Assembly: GCA_023389575.1 (NCBI GenBank)
Contig: JAEWEG010000006.1
Location: 1 to 64,000, forward strand
Origin: Chloroflexota bacterium
Lineage (GTDB): Bacteria > Chloroflexota > Chloroflexia > Thermomicrobiales > UBA6265
Direction of reading: 5' to 3'
Length of the DNA: 64,000 nucleotides
Positions 1-8,561 of this stretch are shown here, in pieces (within the stretch, counting starts at the first letter, position 1; each line of letters begins with the position of its first letter). The translations under genes and the position numbers were made by a program. The notes under the pieces are model-generated. The model had not been told where the DNA came from. It searched no databases and saw nothing but the letters and a program-made list of their open reading frames with translations.

Positions 1-418
1 CCTTCAGGCCGCCGAGACGCTTGCCGTCCTCGGGATTGTCGACGCCTTCGAGCGTGATCAGGCCCTGATCGCCATGGAACCGGAAGCCCGTCACCTTGGT
101 CGGCTCGTCGCTCTCGCCAAGGTAGACCGTGCGAATGGTCGGCAGGTGCTCCGGGTGATCGGTGAGGAGCTTCAGCTTGAGTTCGCCATGTACGCCGTGG
201 GTGCCGCCAATCACGCCGACGGTCAGCTTGATCGAGGCGAGCGAATCGTCCGGGGATGGCCCCGCGGTCTCGATCAGCGACCTTGGGCCCTTCCGCTGGC
301 GAGTGGCGCCCGCCTTGGGTTTCGAGGTCCGGGCCCGCGCACGCGAAACACCGGCGGACGACGTGTCGCCGTCCGCCGGTGTTGTCTGGTCATGTTCCGG
401 GTTGGAGGTATCCGTCAC
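1..418 (-). CDS. rimM: Ribosome maturation factor RimM (3' end outside window)
   Basis: RimM binds ribosomal protein S19 and helps mature the 30S subunit head. The visible reverse-strand reading frame has the typical N-terminal barrel start, VGVIGGTHGVHGELK, followed by LLTDHPEHL and an FRFHGDQGLITLEG stretch; the C-terminal PRC-barrel lies beyond the window edge. The gene follows khpA directly, the usual rpsP-khpA-rimM order. The start is uncertain: GTG at 418 or a TTG at 430 overlapping the khpA stop. Either start gives an N-terminal extension of about 60 residues before the RimM core, rich in Arg, Lys, Ser and Thr, which is longer than usual for the family and probably disordered. Confidence 0.88.
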   Translation of the reverse strand, partial: MTDTSNPEHDQTTPADGDTSSAGVSRARARTSKPKAGATRQRKGPRSLIETAGPSPDDSLASIKLTVGVIGGTHGVHGELKLKLLTDHPEHLPTIRTVYLGESDEPTKVTGFRFHGDQGLITLEGVDNPEDGKRLGGLK

Positions 419-426
419 CGTGTCTG

Positions 427-810
427 TCAACTCTCGATATCGAGGCTGACCCGGAGGTGATGGCGCGATCCCGCGATCAACAGCACCGTCCGGATCGCCT
501 TCGCGATTCGTCCGCCGCGGCCAATAACCTTACCGAGATCGTCCTCGGGCAACCGTAGCTGGATGTAGACCGACGATCCGCGACGTTCAAGTGTGATCTC
601 GGCCGCATCCGGATCATCGACGAGGTGTTGCACCAGGAAACTCACGAGTTCCCGAAGCGATTCAACAGCCTCTTCGCCGGTTTCATCGCCGTTTGCCGTG
701 GCGTCCGAAACCGTGTCCTCGTCAACCGTCGCGTCGTTCGGAAGCAACTGCTCGTCCGATTCGTCGCCGGTCAACTCTGCCCCCTCGATGCCGTCGCGTT
801 CGTTCGCCAT
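427..810 (-). CDS. khpA: KhpA-type KH-domain RNA-binding protein
   Basis: This protein of 127 residues has a C-terminal KH domain of KhpA type (about residues 52-127), with the GxxG loop seen in LGKVIGRGGRIAKAIRTV. KhpA-type proteins bind RNA and often partner with KhpB/Jag. The ATG at 810 was chosen because a longer frame would run into rpsP, whose stop is 4 bases upstream. The first 50 or so residues are acidic and rich in Asp, Glu and Thr; typical KhpA is only about 75 residues, so this tail is an extension. The operon position between rpsP and rimM supports the call. Confidence 0.9.
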   Translation of the reverse strand: MANERDGIEGAELTGDESDEQLLPNDATVDEDTVSDATANGDETGEEAVESLRELVSFLVQHLVDDPDAAEITLERRGSSVYIQLRLPEDDLGKVIGRGGRIAKAIRTVLLIAGSRHHLRVSLDIES

Positions 811-814
811 ACGC

Positions 815-1096
815 TTAGGACGCGTCCGCGACCGCTGCTTCTGGCGCGGTCTCACCGGCGGTGACGCCAGCGCGCTTCAGCAGGCCAGCGACGGTGTCCG
901 ACGGCTGCGCGCCAACGCTCAGCCAGTACTGCACGCGCTCGGCGTTGACCTTCACGGTCGCCGGCTCGGTCAGCGGATCGTAATGTCCGAGGATTTCGAT
1001 GAACCGGCCATCTCGCGGGGAGCTGTGCTCGGCCGCGACAATTCGATAGCTGGGGCGCTTCTTGGCGCCGGTACGACGAAGACGAAGCTTGATCAC
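815..1096 (-). CDS. rpsP: 30S ribosomal protein S16
   Basis: S16 is a small-subunit assembly protein. The 93-residue product begins VIKLRLRRTGAKKRPSYRIV and contains the conserved SPRDGRFIEILGHYDP segment. The start is a GTG at 1096, preceded by AGGAG at normal spacing; upstream in-frame ATG codons would add residues not found in the family. It is the first gene of the rpsP-khpA-rimM operon. The last 15 or so residues form an Ala/Glu-rich tail, a common variable end in S16. Confidence 0.96.
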   Translation of the reverse strand: MIKLRLRRTGAKKRPSYRIVAAEHSSPRDGRFIEILGHYDPLTEPATVKVNAERVQYWLSVGAQPSDTVAGLLKRAGVTAGETAPEAAVADAS

Positions 1097-1457
1097 GTGC
1101 GACTCCTGGTGAAGGGAACGGCCAGACATGTTGGCCGTGGTCAGTATTGGCAATTCGGATCTGCGATCGAAACCGGCCGTCATCTGGCCTGGAGCGGGAT
1201 TCCAGCAGGAACGGGCTGCACTACGGCCCTTCCGGTCGTCCGCAATAACGACCATCCCCGAACGTCTGCCTGGCGTCCGGAATTGCGGGAACCTGGGTTT
1301 CGCGTGCCTCGGGAATCCCCGTTATCGCGGGGGTTTCAGGTGCACAACGCATTGACCACCCGTGGGCAGTCACGAACGGTGATTCTAGCACACAGCGAGC
1401 GTCGGAAGCGATATTCGTTTGGATGCTCTATTGTCGGCTTATATGGGAGAAGTGGGA
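1097..1457. other. Intergenic region upstream of rpsP
   Basis: About 360 bases with no convincing gene. It should carry the promoter of the ribosomal operon, which reads leftward. The best -10 candidate on the minus strand is TAGAAT at 1382-1387, with only a weak -35 match 17 bases upstream. Several open frames here have no family signature and I do not support them. Confidence 0.5.
1382..1410 (-). promoter_or_regulatory. Possible promoter of rpsP operon
   Basis: The minus strand reads CGCTTC, 17 bases, then TAGAAT. The -10 differs from the consensus at one position, the -35 is poor. It lies about 285 bases upstream of the rpsP start, so the implied 5' leader would be long. This is a pattern match only. 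Confidence 0.3.
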
Positions 1458-1691
1458 TTAGGGCTTGACCGGCTTGGTCGCGGGTGAGGTCGCCCCGTGA
1501 GAGGCGGGGATCACTTCGCAGGAGTCCTGTCCGCAGCAGACGCCAACGACAGCGGTGGTGAGGGTGGGGGAGAAGCCCAGCTTGCGGGCCCGGTCGACGA
1601 TCTGGACGGGATCCTGACGTTCGACGAGCGCCTCGGCGACAACGAGGCTCGGGCGCAGGGCGCTAATGGCGGATTTTGCAGGCATGGTCAT
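1458..1691 (-). CDS. Small uncharacterised protein with CC-x4-C motif
   Basis: This 77-residue frame starts MTMPAKS and has no family I recognise. A Cys cluster, VVGVCCGQDSCEV, sits near the middle to C-terminal part and could bind metal or form disulfides. A well-formed promoter (TTGCCA, 17 bases, TAAGAT) lies about 135 bases upstream on the same strand, and an AAAGGA sequence precedes the start, so expression is plausible. A second ATG two codons in is an alternative start. The coding call rests on these signals, not on homology. Confidence 0.5.
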   Translation of the reverse strand: MTMPAKSAISALRPSLVVAEALVERQDPVQIVDRARKLGFSPTLTTAVVGVCCGQDSCEVIPASHGATSPATKPVKP

Positions 1692-1826
1692 ATGAGGACT
1701 GGTTCCTTTCTCTCTGGTAACAAAATAGCGTCAAGGAATGCTCCACCCATCAGCCTTGGGCGGTAGTGGTGCTTGGCTTGTCCCCAGGACGGCCACCCCT
1801 GCCGTTCCTTGGTTCAACTTAACCCT

Positions 1827-1855
1827 ATCTTAGCGATCCATATGCCCGCTGGCAA
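1827..1855 (-). promoter_or_regulatory. Sigma-70-type promoter for small gene
   Basis: On the minus strand TTGCCA (1850-1855) and TAAGAT (1827-1832) are separated by exactly 17 bases. Both hexamers are close to consensus, which is rare in this GC-rich window. The only gene downstream on this strand within range is the small protein at 1458-1691. Confidence 0.5.
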
Positions 1856-1885
1856 TACCTAATGCGCGTTTCGCGGAGGCTTAGC

Positions 1886-1895
1886 TGTACGTACA
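1886..1895. promoter_or_regulatory. Palindrome TGTACGTACA, copy 1
   Basis: A perfect 10-base palindrome inside the larger string TAGCTGTACGTAC, in the gap between glpD and the small gene. The same 13-base string occurs at 18264-18276, and the 9-base core recurs at 51542 and 60699, all between genes. It could be an operator or another DNA-binding site. Confidence 0.4.
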
Positions 1896-1961
1896 CAGTC
1901 GAGTGGTCAGGTGTTTCGCCAGTTCACCTAACACTTCTTGTTCAACGACTGAATATGCCGA

Positions 1962-3587
1962 TCAACTGGTACCGGCCCGGGGCAGGAACCGCGCCATGTA
2001 GGCACGAAACTCGTCCACTTCCTGCTCGATGCGTGCCTCATCCCAGCCCAGCACCTTGCGCGCCACGTCCGCCGCGCCATCCAGGCTGTCGAAGCCGGCG
2101 TCGGCGTTGTATCCGATCATCGTTCTCCGCATGATGGCGTCGGTCAGGCTGGTGGCGTATTCCTCGGCGAAGGCGAACGCGATCGTCGAGCCAATCGCGC
2201 CAGTTCGCACGCTGACCACCGTCCGGAGGTCCGGATTGTCCGTCGCCATCGCCAATACGCTCGTCGCCCGTGTTCCGTAGACGCGCATTAGATATGAGGC
2301 CGACCGTTCGCTCAACCAGTCCGGCCGGTTTGCGATGAAGTCCCGCGCGTAGACCGCGGGCTTGCCTGGCGCACCGGGCAGCGGAACCTCTCCGGTGCTG
2401 GACGCTGGCAGCGACCGCCCCAGCATCTCTCCCACCTTGTCGACGGTGTGTTCGCTCAGGTTGCGGAACGTGGTGAGCTTGCCGCCGATGATCGAGAGAA
2501 GCCCCTGGACCTTCGGCGCGTGGCTGTGGATGATGTGCCGCCGCGTGATGCCGCTCTCGGCCCCGTCCTGGTTCGGCAACGGCCGCAGCCCCGCGTAGGC
2601 GTATCGCACCGATTCCCGGGTCAGCCCGCTCGCGGGGATCGCGATCGATGTTTCGCTGAGCAGGTAGGAGATCTCGTCCTCGGTTGGCACGACATTGTCG
2701 AGGTCGCCCTCGTAGCGATCGTCGGTGGTGCCTATCAGGTAGAGCCCGTTCCAAGGGATGATGAAGTACGGCCGTCCATCGCTCTTGGCTTCGATGTACA
2801 TGGCGTCGGCCGGGGCGCCCGGGAACGGCTCCACCACGATGTGGGTGCCCTTCGTCACCCCCAACATTGGGCGGCGGGGCGATCCGAGGCCGGCATCCGC
2901 CAGCACGTCGTCCACCCACGGACCCGCCACGTTGACCACGATGGTGCCGCGCACCGTGTGCCGCTTGCCGCTGGTGAGGTCGGTGTATTCGACACCGCGA
3001 ACCACACCCGCCTCCAGCACCAGGCCGTCGACCTGGGCTCTGGTCACCACCACCGCGCCGTTGGTTGCCGCGTCGATCACGTTCTCGACGGAGACGCGCT
3101 CGGGGAACTCGACCTGGGCGTCGTAGTAGCGTGCCGCGGCCTTCAGGTTGTCCGGGTTGAGTCCCGGCTCATGCGCCAGCGCCCCATCGCGGCTGTACAT
3201 CCGGTGCCGTGGGAGCGACTTGTTCCACGAAAGCACGTCGTACGCAACCATTCCCGCCCGGATCGTCAGCGGGCCACGCTTGTGATAGCCGTAAATGGGG
3301 AGCGTAAGCGGTAACGGTCGCACCAGGTGGGGCGCGATGCGCAGCAATCGTTCGCGCTCCTGCAACGATTCGTACACCAGCGGGATCTCGCCATGTTCGA
3401 GGTATCGAAGCCCGCCGTGAATGAGGCGACTCGACCAGCTGGTCGTTCCGGCCGCGATGTCCGACTTGTCCAGCAGCAGTACGTTCAGCCCGCGCCGCGC
3501 CGCGTCCCGTGCGATCCCGGTACCGTTGATCCCAGCGCCAATCACGATGACATCGAATGGGCCTCTGGGTACATCCACTGCTGGCAC
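1962..3587 (-). CDS. glpD: FAD-dependent glycerol-3-phosphate dehydrogenase
   Basis: GlpD oxidises sn-glycerol 3-phosphate to dihydroxyacetone phosphate and passes electrons to the quinone pool at the membrane. The 541-residue protein has the N-terminal FAD-binding motif VIVIGAGINGTGIARDAA, then the family motif TSWSSRLIHGGLRYLE, and a C-terminal all-helical domain from about residue 390. Length fits the family. It is divergent from the LacI-type regulator at 3877 across a 289-base gap, which may hold shared control sites. With glpK at 14581-16068 it would complete glycerol breakdown, and the two genes flank the sugar island. Confidence 0.95.
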   Translation of the reverse strand: MPAVDVPRGPFDVIVIGAGINGTGIARDAARRGLNVLLLDKSDIAAGTTSWSSRLIHGGLRYLEHGEIPLVYESLQERERLLRIAPHLVRPLPLTLPIYGYHKRGPLTIRAGMVAYDVLSWNKSLPRHRMYSRDGALAHEPGLNPDNLKAAARYYDAQVEFPERVSVENVIDAATNGAVVVTRAQVDGLVLEAGVVRGVEYTDLTSGKRHTVRGTIVVNVAGPWVDDVLADAGLGSPRRPMLGVTKGTHIVVEPFPGAPADAMYIEAKSDGRPYFIIPWNGLYLIGTTDDRYEGDLDNVVPTEDEISYLLSETSIAIPASGLTRESVRYAYAGLRPLPNQDGAESGITRRHIIHSHAPKVQGLLSIIGGKLTTFRNLSEHTVDKVGEMLGRSLPASSTGEVPLPGAPGKPAVYARDFIANRPDWLSERSASYLMRVYGTRATSVLAMATDNPDLRTVVSVRTGAIGSTIAFAFAEEYATSLTDAIMRRTMIGYNADAGFDSLDGAADVARKVLGWDEARIEQEVDEFRAYMARFLPRAGTS

Positions 3588-3876
3588 GATCGTTCCTTCC
3601 GTCCACTACATCCCAGGCGGGCACATTCCGCGCCGCCACGTCTTCGGCAATTGTAGGCTGCGCCGCGAACCCTTCGCCCGGACTCGACCAATGTGCACCG
3701 GCACGCCATGCTGCTCGCGCTGGACGGCGGCATTGGACGAGCACACCATGAGTTCCCCGTGGATTGCTCCGACCCGATGCTTGACACCATGCGGATCGAC
3801 GGCATACTGGATCGCACATTGGTTAAACGATTCACCTGACCGGCCCGCCCCCGTCCGCCTCCTCGGAGAAGCGCGT

Positions 3877-4944
3877 GTGACCAGCCGTAAGCCCAGCAAC
3901 CGACCCACCATGGCGGATGTCGCCCGCACGGCCGGCGTCTCGGTCGCCACCGTCTCCTACGTCATCGGCGGCCGCTCCGGAAACCGCGCGGCGTCGCGCA
4001 TCAGCGAGGAGACGCGCCAGCGCGTGATGGCCTCGGTCGAGGCGATCGGCTATCGGGTTAACGAACCCGCTCGAAACCTTCGCCGCCAGCGAACCGATCG
4101 CGTCCTCCTGCTCATCGACCGTCTCTCCAGTCCGTACGATCAGCGGTTCGCCACCGACGTTGAGGCCGTTCTCAATGACAACGGCCTTTCGCTCTCCATC
4201 GTCGTCTGCCCGACCCTCGACAAGCTGGTCGATGCCCTCGACATGATCCCGCGTGGCCTCGCCGACGCCGCGATCATCCAACCCTGGGGCCTCGTCCAGT
4301 ATCAGCATGTCCTCCGGGACTTCGCTCGCCAGAACGTGCCAATGGTCGCGGTCGGCAACCTGGAGCCCGATGGCTTCGATGTGGTCGCCAACGAGGAGGT
4401 CCAGGCCATCAACGACGCCGTCGATCATCTCGTCGGTCAGGGCCATCGCCGGATTGGATTCATCGGCCATCGGCCGCAGGTTCCATACGCCGAGCACCGC
4501 CTTGACCAGGTCCGTGAACGTCTCTCGGTTCATGGTCTCGATATCCCGGACCGATACACCCGGCCCGGCGCACGCGACCGCAATCAGGCCCATGCCTCCA
4601 CCCTGGAACTGCTCGAAGGCGACGACCCACCCACCGCCATATTCTCCGCCTCCGATACCGGCGCCATCGCGGCCATCTGGGCCGCGCATGCGCTGAACCT
4701 GCGCATACCGGAAGACGTCGCCATCGTTGGCTGCGGCAATGTCGAGGAGGGACGCATCACCGTTCCCAACCTCTCGTCGGCTGGACCGTCCAGTCCGGAC
4801 TTCGCCCCGGTGGCCCGACTCCTGATCGAACGAATCGCTTCACCACAGACCACGCCAGATCGCCGATTGCTCATACCGTGGAGCTTCTTTCCACGCGGTT
4901 CCAGCCAGGGGTCGACTGCCCCACCCGCAAGCAGCCAGGTGTGA
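3877..4944 (+). CDS. LacI-family transcriptional regulator
   Basis: A 355-residue DNA-binding regulator. The N-terminal LacI helix-turn-helix is clear (TMADVARTAGVSVATVSYVI) with the hinge region RISEETRQRVMASVEAIGY, followed by a periplasmic-binding-protein-like effector domain. The start is the GTG at 3877 with GGAGA nearby; the longer open frame upstream overlaps the glpD promoter region and is not needed. It sits immediately before the sugar ABC transporter and so probably represses that operon until a sugar or glycoside binds. The effector is unknown. Confidence 0.92.
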   Translation: MTSRKPSNRPTMADVARTAGVSVATVSYVIGGRSGNRAASRISEETRQRVMASVEAIGYRVNEPARNLRRQRTDRVLLLIDRLSSPYDQRFATDVEAVLNDNGLSLSIVVCPTLDKLVDALDMIPRGLADAAIIQPWGLVQYQHVLRDFARQNVPMVAVGNLEPDGFDVVANEEVQAINDAVDHLVGQGHRRIGFIGHRPQVPYAEHRLDQVRERLSVHGLDIPDRYTRPGARDRNQAHASTLELLEGDDPPTAIFSASDTGAIAAIWAAHALNLRIPEDVAIVGCGNVEEGRITVPNLSSAGPSSPDFAPVARLLIERIASPQTTPDRRLLIPWSFFPRGSSQGSTAPPASSQV

Positions 4945-5056
4945 AAGGAGGTTTGTTCTCCTGGCGGCTCAGCACCCATGTCATGGGTTTCAGCAGTTCC
5001 ATTGTTACGGAATACGAAGACATCGATTCACCTTCAGGGTAAGCAAGGAGATTTCC

Positions 5057-6592
5057 ATGTTCCGATCCATGAACCGGCGTCATGTCATCAAGGCGGGAGC
5101 CGCCGCTGGCGCGATCGCCGCGTCTTCCCGGCAATTCGCGGTGGCCGCGCAGGACGCGGCACCTGGCGAAATCGTCATTCCCGATAGTGGCGTGGAATTA
5201 CCCACGGAAGACATCACCTTGCGCTGGATCGACAGCGGCGACCTCAAGGCCCTGTTCTATAACGATCTCCACGCCGCCTACACCGAGAAGCACCCCAACA
5301 TCGAGATCCAGTACGATCCTCTTCCGTGGACCGAGATCAACCAGATCGTGCCAATTGGCGTGCAGAGTGGCGATGCCCACGACATCTTCGCCATGCCGCA
5401 GGATGTGCCGTCCGCCCAGGCGGTCGCGGAGGGCTGGGTCGCGCCGCTTGACGACATCATTCCCAATTTCGAGGAATGGAAATCCCGATTCCCCGTGAGC
5501 GCGTTCATGGAAGGCGTTCACGTCTTCGATGGCCTGACCTATACCTTTCCCCAAACTTCCGACAAGCGCTACGCCACGACGATCTTCGGCAACGCCGAGA
5601 TCATGGAAGCGGCCGGGTATGACCTGGCGAGCCAGCGGTTGACGTGGGACGAGTTCCGCGAAGCCGCCCGCGTCGTGACGGAGCAAGGCGCTGGCCAGTA
5701 CTTCGGCATTATCTGGGGTGGCCAGTCGGCGCCGAACTTCGCCGGCATGGTCCGAAACCTCGCCCGAATGGCCGGTGCCTCGTCCGGTTCCGCCGTTGGT
5801 TTCAACGACATTGACTGGCGGACCGGCGAGTTCGTGTACACCAGCGACGAGTACATCGCGGCGGTTGAGTTGTTTCTCGCCATGGAGCAGGACGGGAGCG
5901 TCTTCCCGGGCTCGATGTCGCTCAACGAGGCCGAGGCCCGCGCCCAGTTCCCGAACGGCATCGCCGGCATGCACCTGGGTGGACCATGGATCATCCCGCA
6001 GTGGCAACGCGACGCCCCTGACTTCCGATGGACGATCTCCAGCCAGCCGGTGCCAAATGGGGACGTCAACATCCCCATGACCTACGAGGAAACGGGCGCC
6101 AACCTGCTTTGGGTCTACGCCAACAGTCCCTACAAGAACGTGGCCGGCGATCTCTTCTCCTACATCGGTAGCGTGGAGGGCCAGGTGGCGATCATGGCGT
6201 CCACCGGGGGCAATCTCCGGGCTATGGTCCCGCAAGCATCCGAGATCGCCCTGGAAACGGTGGAGCTGGACGAGAAGGCGTCCATCGCGCTTGCCTTGTA
6301 CGACGAGCAACTCCGCCTGGGCCCAATGGTGACGGTGCGGAACCCGGAGGTCGGCGCGGTGGCCGCCGAGCGCCAACCCCTTCAGCCGGACCTTGGCACC
6401 TTGATGCAGGGCATCCTGTCCGGCCAGGTGCCGGATGTGGCCGGGGCCATGCAGGACCTGCAGGACAGGGCGACGGCGGAACTTGAGCGAGCGATAGCCG
6501 CCGCCCAGGAGAAGGGAGCCAATGTCTCGCGCGACGATTTCGTGTTCGCGGACTGGGACCCCAACACCGACTACACCTTCGACCGCTACTAG
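5057..6592 (+). CDS. Sugar ABC transporter substrate-binding protein (family 1)
   Basis: This 511-residue protein captures a sugar or oligosaccharide outside the membrane for the ABC importer. It starts with a Tat-type signal, MNRRHVIKAGAAAGAIAASS, ending near AVAAQD. The mature part has the family 1 extracellular binding-protein layout, with the YTEKHPNIEIQYDPLPW segment near the N-terminus. AAGGAG lies 7 bases before the ATG. Permease genes follow after a hairpin at 6608-6636, a common way to keep binding protein in excess. No ATPase gene is present, so a shared MsmK/UgpC-type ATPase elsewhere is likely. Confidence 0.9.
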   Translation: MFRSMNRRHVIKAGAAAGAIAASSRQFAVAAQDAAPGEIVIPDSGVELPTEDITLRWIDSGDLKALFYNDLHAAYTEKHPNIEIQYDPLPWTEINQIVPIGVQSGDAHDIFAMPQDVPSAQAVAEGWVAPLDDIIPNFEEWKSRFPVSAFMEGVHVFDGLTYTFPQTSDKRYATTIFGNAEIMEAAGYDLASQRLTWDEFREAARVVTEQGAGQYFGIIWGGQSAPNFAGMVRNLARMAGASSGSAVGFNDIDWRTGEFVYTSDEYIAAVELFLAMEQDGSVFPGSMSLNEAEARAQFPNGIAGMHLGGPWIIPQWQRDAPDFRWTISSQPVPNGDVNIPMTYEETGANLLWVYANSPYKNVAGDLFSYIGSVEGQVAIMASTGGNLRAMVPQASEIALETVELDEKASIALALYDEQLRLGPMVTVRNPEVGAVAAERQPLQPDLGTLMQGILSGQVPDVAGAMQDLQDRATAELERAIAAAQEKGANVSRDDFVFADWDPNTDYTFDRY

Positions 6593-6607
6593 CAGACGCC
6601 TTCGAGG

Positions 6608-6636
6608 ACGGGAGAGGGTCAACCGGCCCTCCCCGT
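6608..6636 (+). terminator. Intra-operon hairpin after binding-protein gene
   Basis: ACGGGAGAGGG and CCCTCCCCGT pair with one bulged base around an 8-base loop. There is no T-tract, so it is more likely an mRNA-stabilising or partial-termination hairpin than a full terminator. Confidence 0.45.
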
Positions 6637-6658
6637 TCTCCTGGAGCAAGCAACCACC

Positions 6659-7636
6659 ATGGGCATCGCAACAACCCGGTTGCCATCGGACACACAACAG
6701 GTGAGCAGTGGCGGTAAATCGCTGGGACGGCGGATCTGGAGCTCCCGCTGGTGCTACCTGTTCATGCTGCCAAATCTGGTGTTGGCGGCCATGTTTACGT
6801 TTTACCCCGCCGTCATGTCGTGGTACTTCGCGTTTCTCGACTGGTCGGGATTCCTGGGCTCGCGGTCGTGGGCGGGATGGGACAACTTCCGGCTGGTGAT
6901 CAACGACGAGTTCTTCTGGAACGCGTACAAGCGGTCGTTCCAGTTCATGGTGGTGGCGGTGCCGATCCAGGTGGTGCTGGCGTTCATCCTGGCGCTGATC
7001 CTGAACGACTCCTCCTACAAACTTGGCACCTTTTTCCGCACCGTGTTCTTCCTGCCAGTGGTCACGAGTGCCGCCATCATCGGCATCGTCATGACGTTCG
7101 TGTTTAGTCCGTTCAACGGACCCATCAACAAGGTGCTGCTGCAGGTCGGACTCGTGGACCGGCCAGTCGACTTCCTTGGCGATCCTGACACCGCGCTGTG
7201 GACCGTGGCCGCCGTCTGGATCTGGAAGTGGTTCGGCATCACGATGATCTACTGGTTGGCCGCGCTGCAGGTGGTGCCCCAGGACCTCTACGAGGCCGCT
7301 CGCATCGACGGCGCGAACCGGTTCTCCATCCACAAGGACATCACCCTGCCAATGATCCTGCCCTTCGCGGTGGTGATCGTGCTCATTACCATCGTTGGCT
7401 CGCTCAATGTGTTCGGCCTCGTCCAGACGATGACCGGGGGCGGCCCCTACTTCGCCAGCGAAGTGATGGAGGTCTACATCTACCGAAACGCCTTCGGCAA
7501 TACCGGTCTTCCACGCCTCGGATTCGCCTCGGCGGCCGCGCTCTTCTTTGGCGTGACCGTTGTCGCTATCTCACTGGTCCAGGCATGGGGTTTGCGCAAG
7601 GCGGCCGCGGCTCGCGCCCAGATGCGACAGGACTAA
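6659..7636 (+). CDS. Sugar ABC transporter permease, MalF/UgpA type
   Basis: An inner-membrane permease of 325 residues. Six hydrophobic segments are visible, the first from about residue 33 (CYLFMLPNLVLAAMF). The EAA loop that docks the ATPase is present near residue 220 as YEAARIDGANRFSIHKDITLP. It lies 66 bases after the binding-protein gene and 12 bases before the second permease, so the three form one operon. Confidence 0.92.
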   Translation: MGIATTRLPSDTQQVSSGGKSLGRRIWSSRWCYLFMLPNLVLAAMFTFYPAVMSWYFAFLDWSGFLGSRSWAGWDNFRLVINDEFFWNAYKRSFQFMVVAVPIQVVLAFILALILNDSSYKLGTFFRTVFFLPVVTSAAIIGIVMTFVFSPFNGPINKVLLQVGLVDRPVDFLGDPDTALWTVAAVWIWKWFGITMIYWLAALQVVPQDLYEAARIDGANRFSIHKDITLPMILPFAVVIVLITIVGSLNVFGLVQTMTGGGPYFASEVMEVYIYRNAFGNTGLPRLGFASAAALFFGVTVVAISLVQAWGLRKAAAARAQMRQD

Positions 7637-7648
7637 GGGGTTTCTTCC

Positions 7649-8530
7649 ATGGAGAGTGTTGTCGCGACGCCGACCACCACCAATGCCACGGGCCGCTCGC
7701 GCAGGCGGCGGCCGCGTCTACGAGCCATCATCACCACGGCGATCCTGCTGCCGCTTGGTTTCGGCTGGATCTACCCGTTCCTGTGGATGCTGAGCGCGGG
7801 ATTCAAGACAAACCAGGAGATTTTCGCTGGGCTCAGCCTGATTCCGGCAGATCCCCAGTTCGACAACTTCGCCCGGGCCTGGACCGATGCGCGCATCGGC
7901 AGGTATTTCCTGAACACGACGATCGTCACGGTTGGTTCGATCCTGCTGGTGGTGATTTCCGTCTCGATGATTGGGTATGTGCTGGGTCGCTACTCCTTCC
8001 CCGGCAAGAGGCTGGTGATCGCGATGTTCGCCCTGACCATCTTCCTGCCCGAGGGGTACACCATCATCCCGATCTTCGAACTGGTAACGAAACTGGGGCT
8101 GGCGAACTCCCTGCTGGGAGTCACCCTGGCGCAGTCAGGCGGCGCCAACGTTGTGATGGTGCTGCTGTTCGCCGGCTACTTCGCGCATTTACCGAAGGAG
8201 TTGGAGGAGGCGGCCGTGCTGGATGGAGCCGGTTTCTTCCGCGTGTTCTGGCAGATCATGCTTCCGCTGGCCAAACCCGTGATTGCCACCACCATCATCC
8301 TTCAGTTCATGAACAGCTGGAATGCATTCCTGCAGCCGTTGGTGCTCACGTTGGCCAGGCCTGACCTGCGGACATTGGCGGTCGGCATCTATGCCTTCCA
8401 GGGACAGTTCTTCACCGACTGGTCGGGCATGGCCGCCGCCGCGACCATTAGCCTCGCCCCGATCGTGATCGTCTTCCTGTTCCTTCAGCGCTACTTCGTG
8501 GAAGGGATCGCCGGCGCGGTCAAGACCTGA
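7649..8530 (+). CDS. Sugar ABC transporter permease, MalG/UgpE type
   Basis: The 293-residue partner permease has an N-terminal basic stretch (RSRRRRPRLR), six transmembrane segments and the EAA motif LEEAAVLDGAGFFRVFWQIM. It completes the transport unit with the previous two genes. The first sulfatase begins 31 bases downstream, so transporter and sulfatases are probably co-transcribed. Confidence 0.92.
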   Translation: MESVVATPTTTNATGRSRRRRPRLRAIITTAILLPLGFGWIYPFLWMLSAGFKTNQEIFAGLSLIPADPQFDNFARAWTDARIGRYFLNTTIVTVGSILLVVISVSMIGYVLGRYSFPGKRLVIAMFALTIFLPEGYTIIPIFELVTKLGLANSLLGVTLAQSGGANVVMVLLFAGYFAHLPKELEEAAVLDGAGFFRVFWQIMLPLAKPVIATTIILQFMNSWNAFLQPLVLTLARPDLRTLAVGIYAFQGQFFTDWSGMAAAATISLAPIVIVFLFLQRYFVEGIAGAVKT

Positions 8531-8561
8531 TCGCGCCCGCTCCCAGGACAAGGATTGCTTC

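Noticed and set aside
5198..7333. A very long antisense frame opposite the sugar transporter genes.
   Set aside because: It is His/Arg-rich, lacks any family motif and mirrors high-GC coding bias of the real genes on the plus strand.
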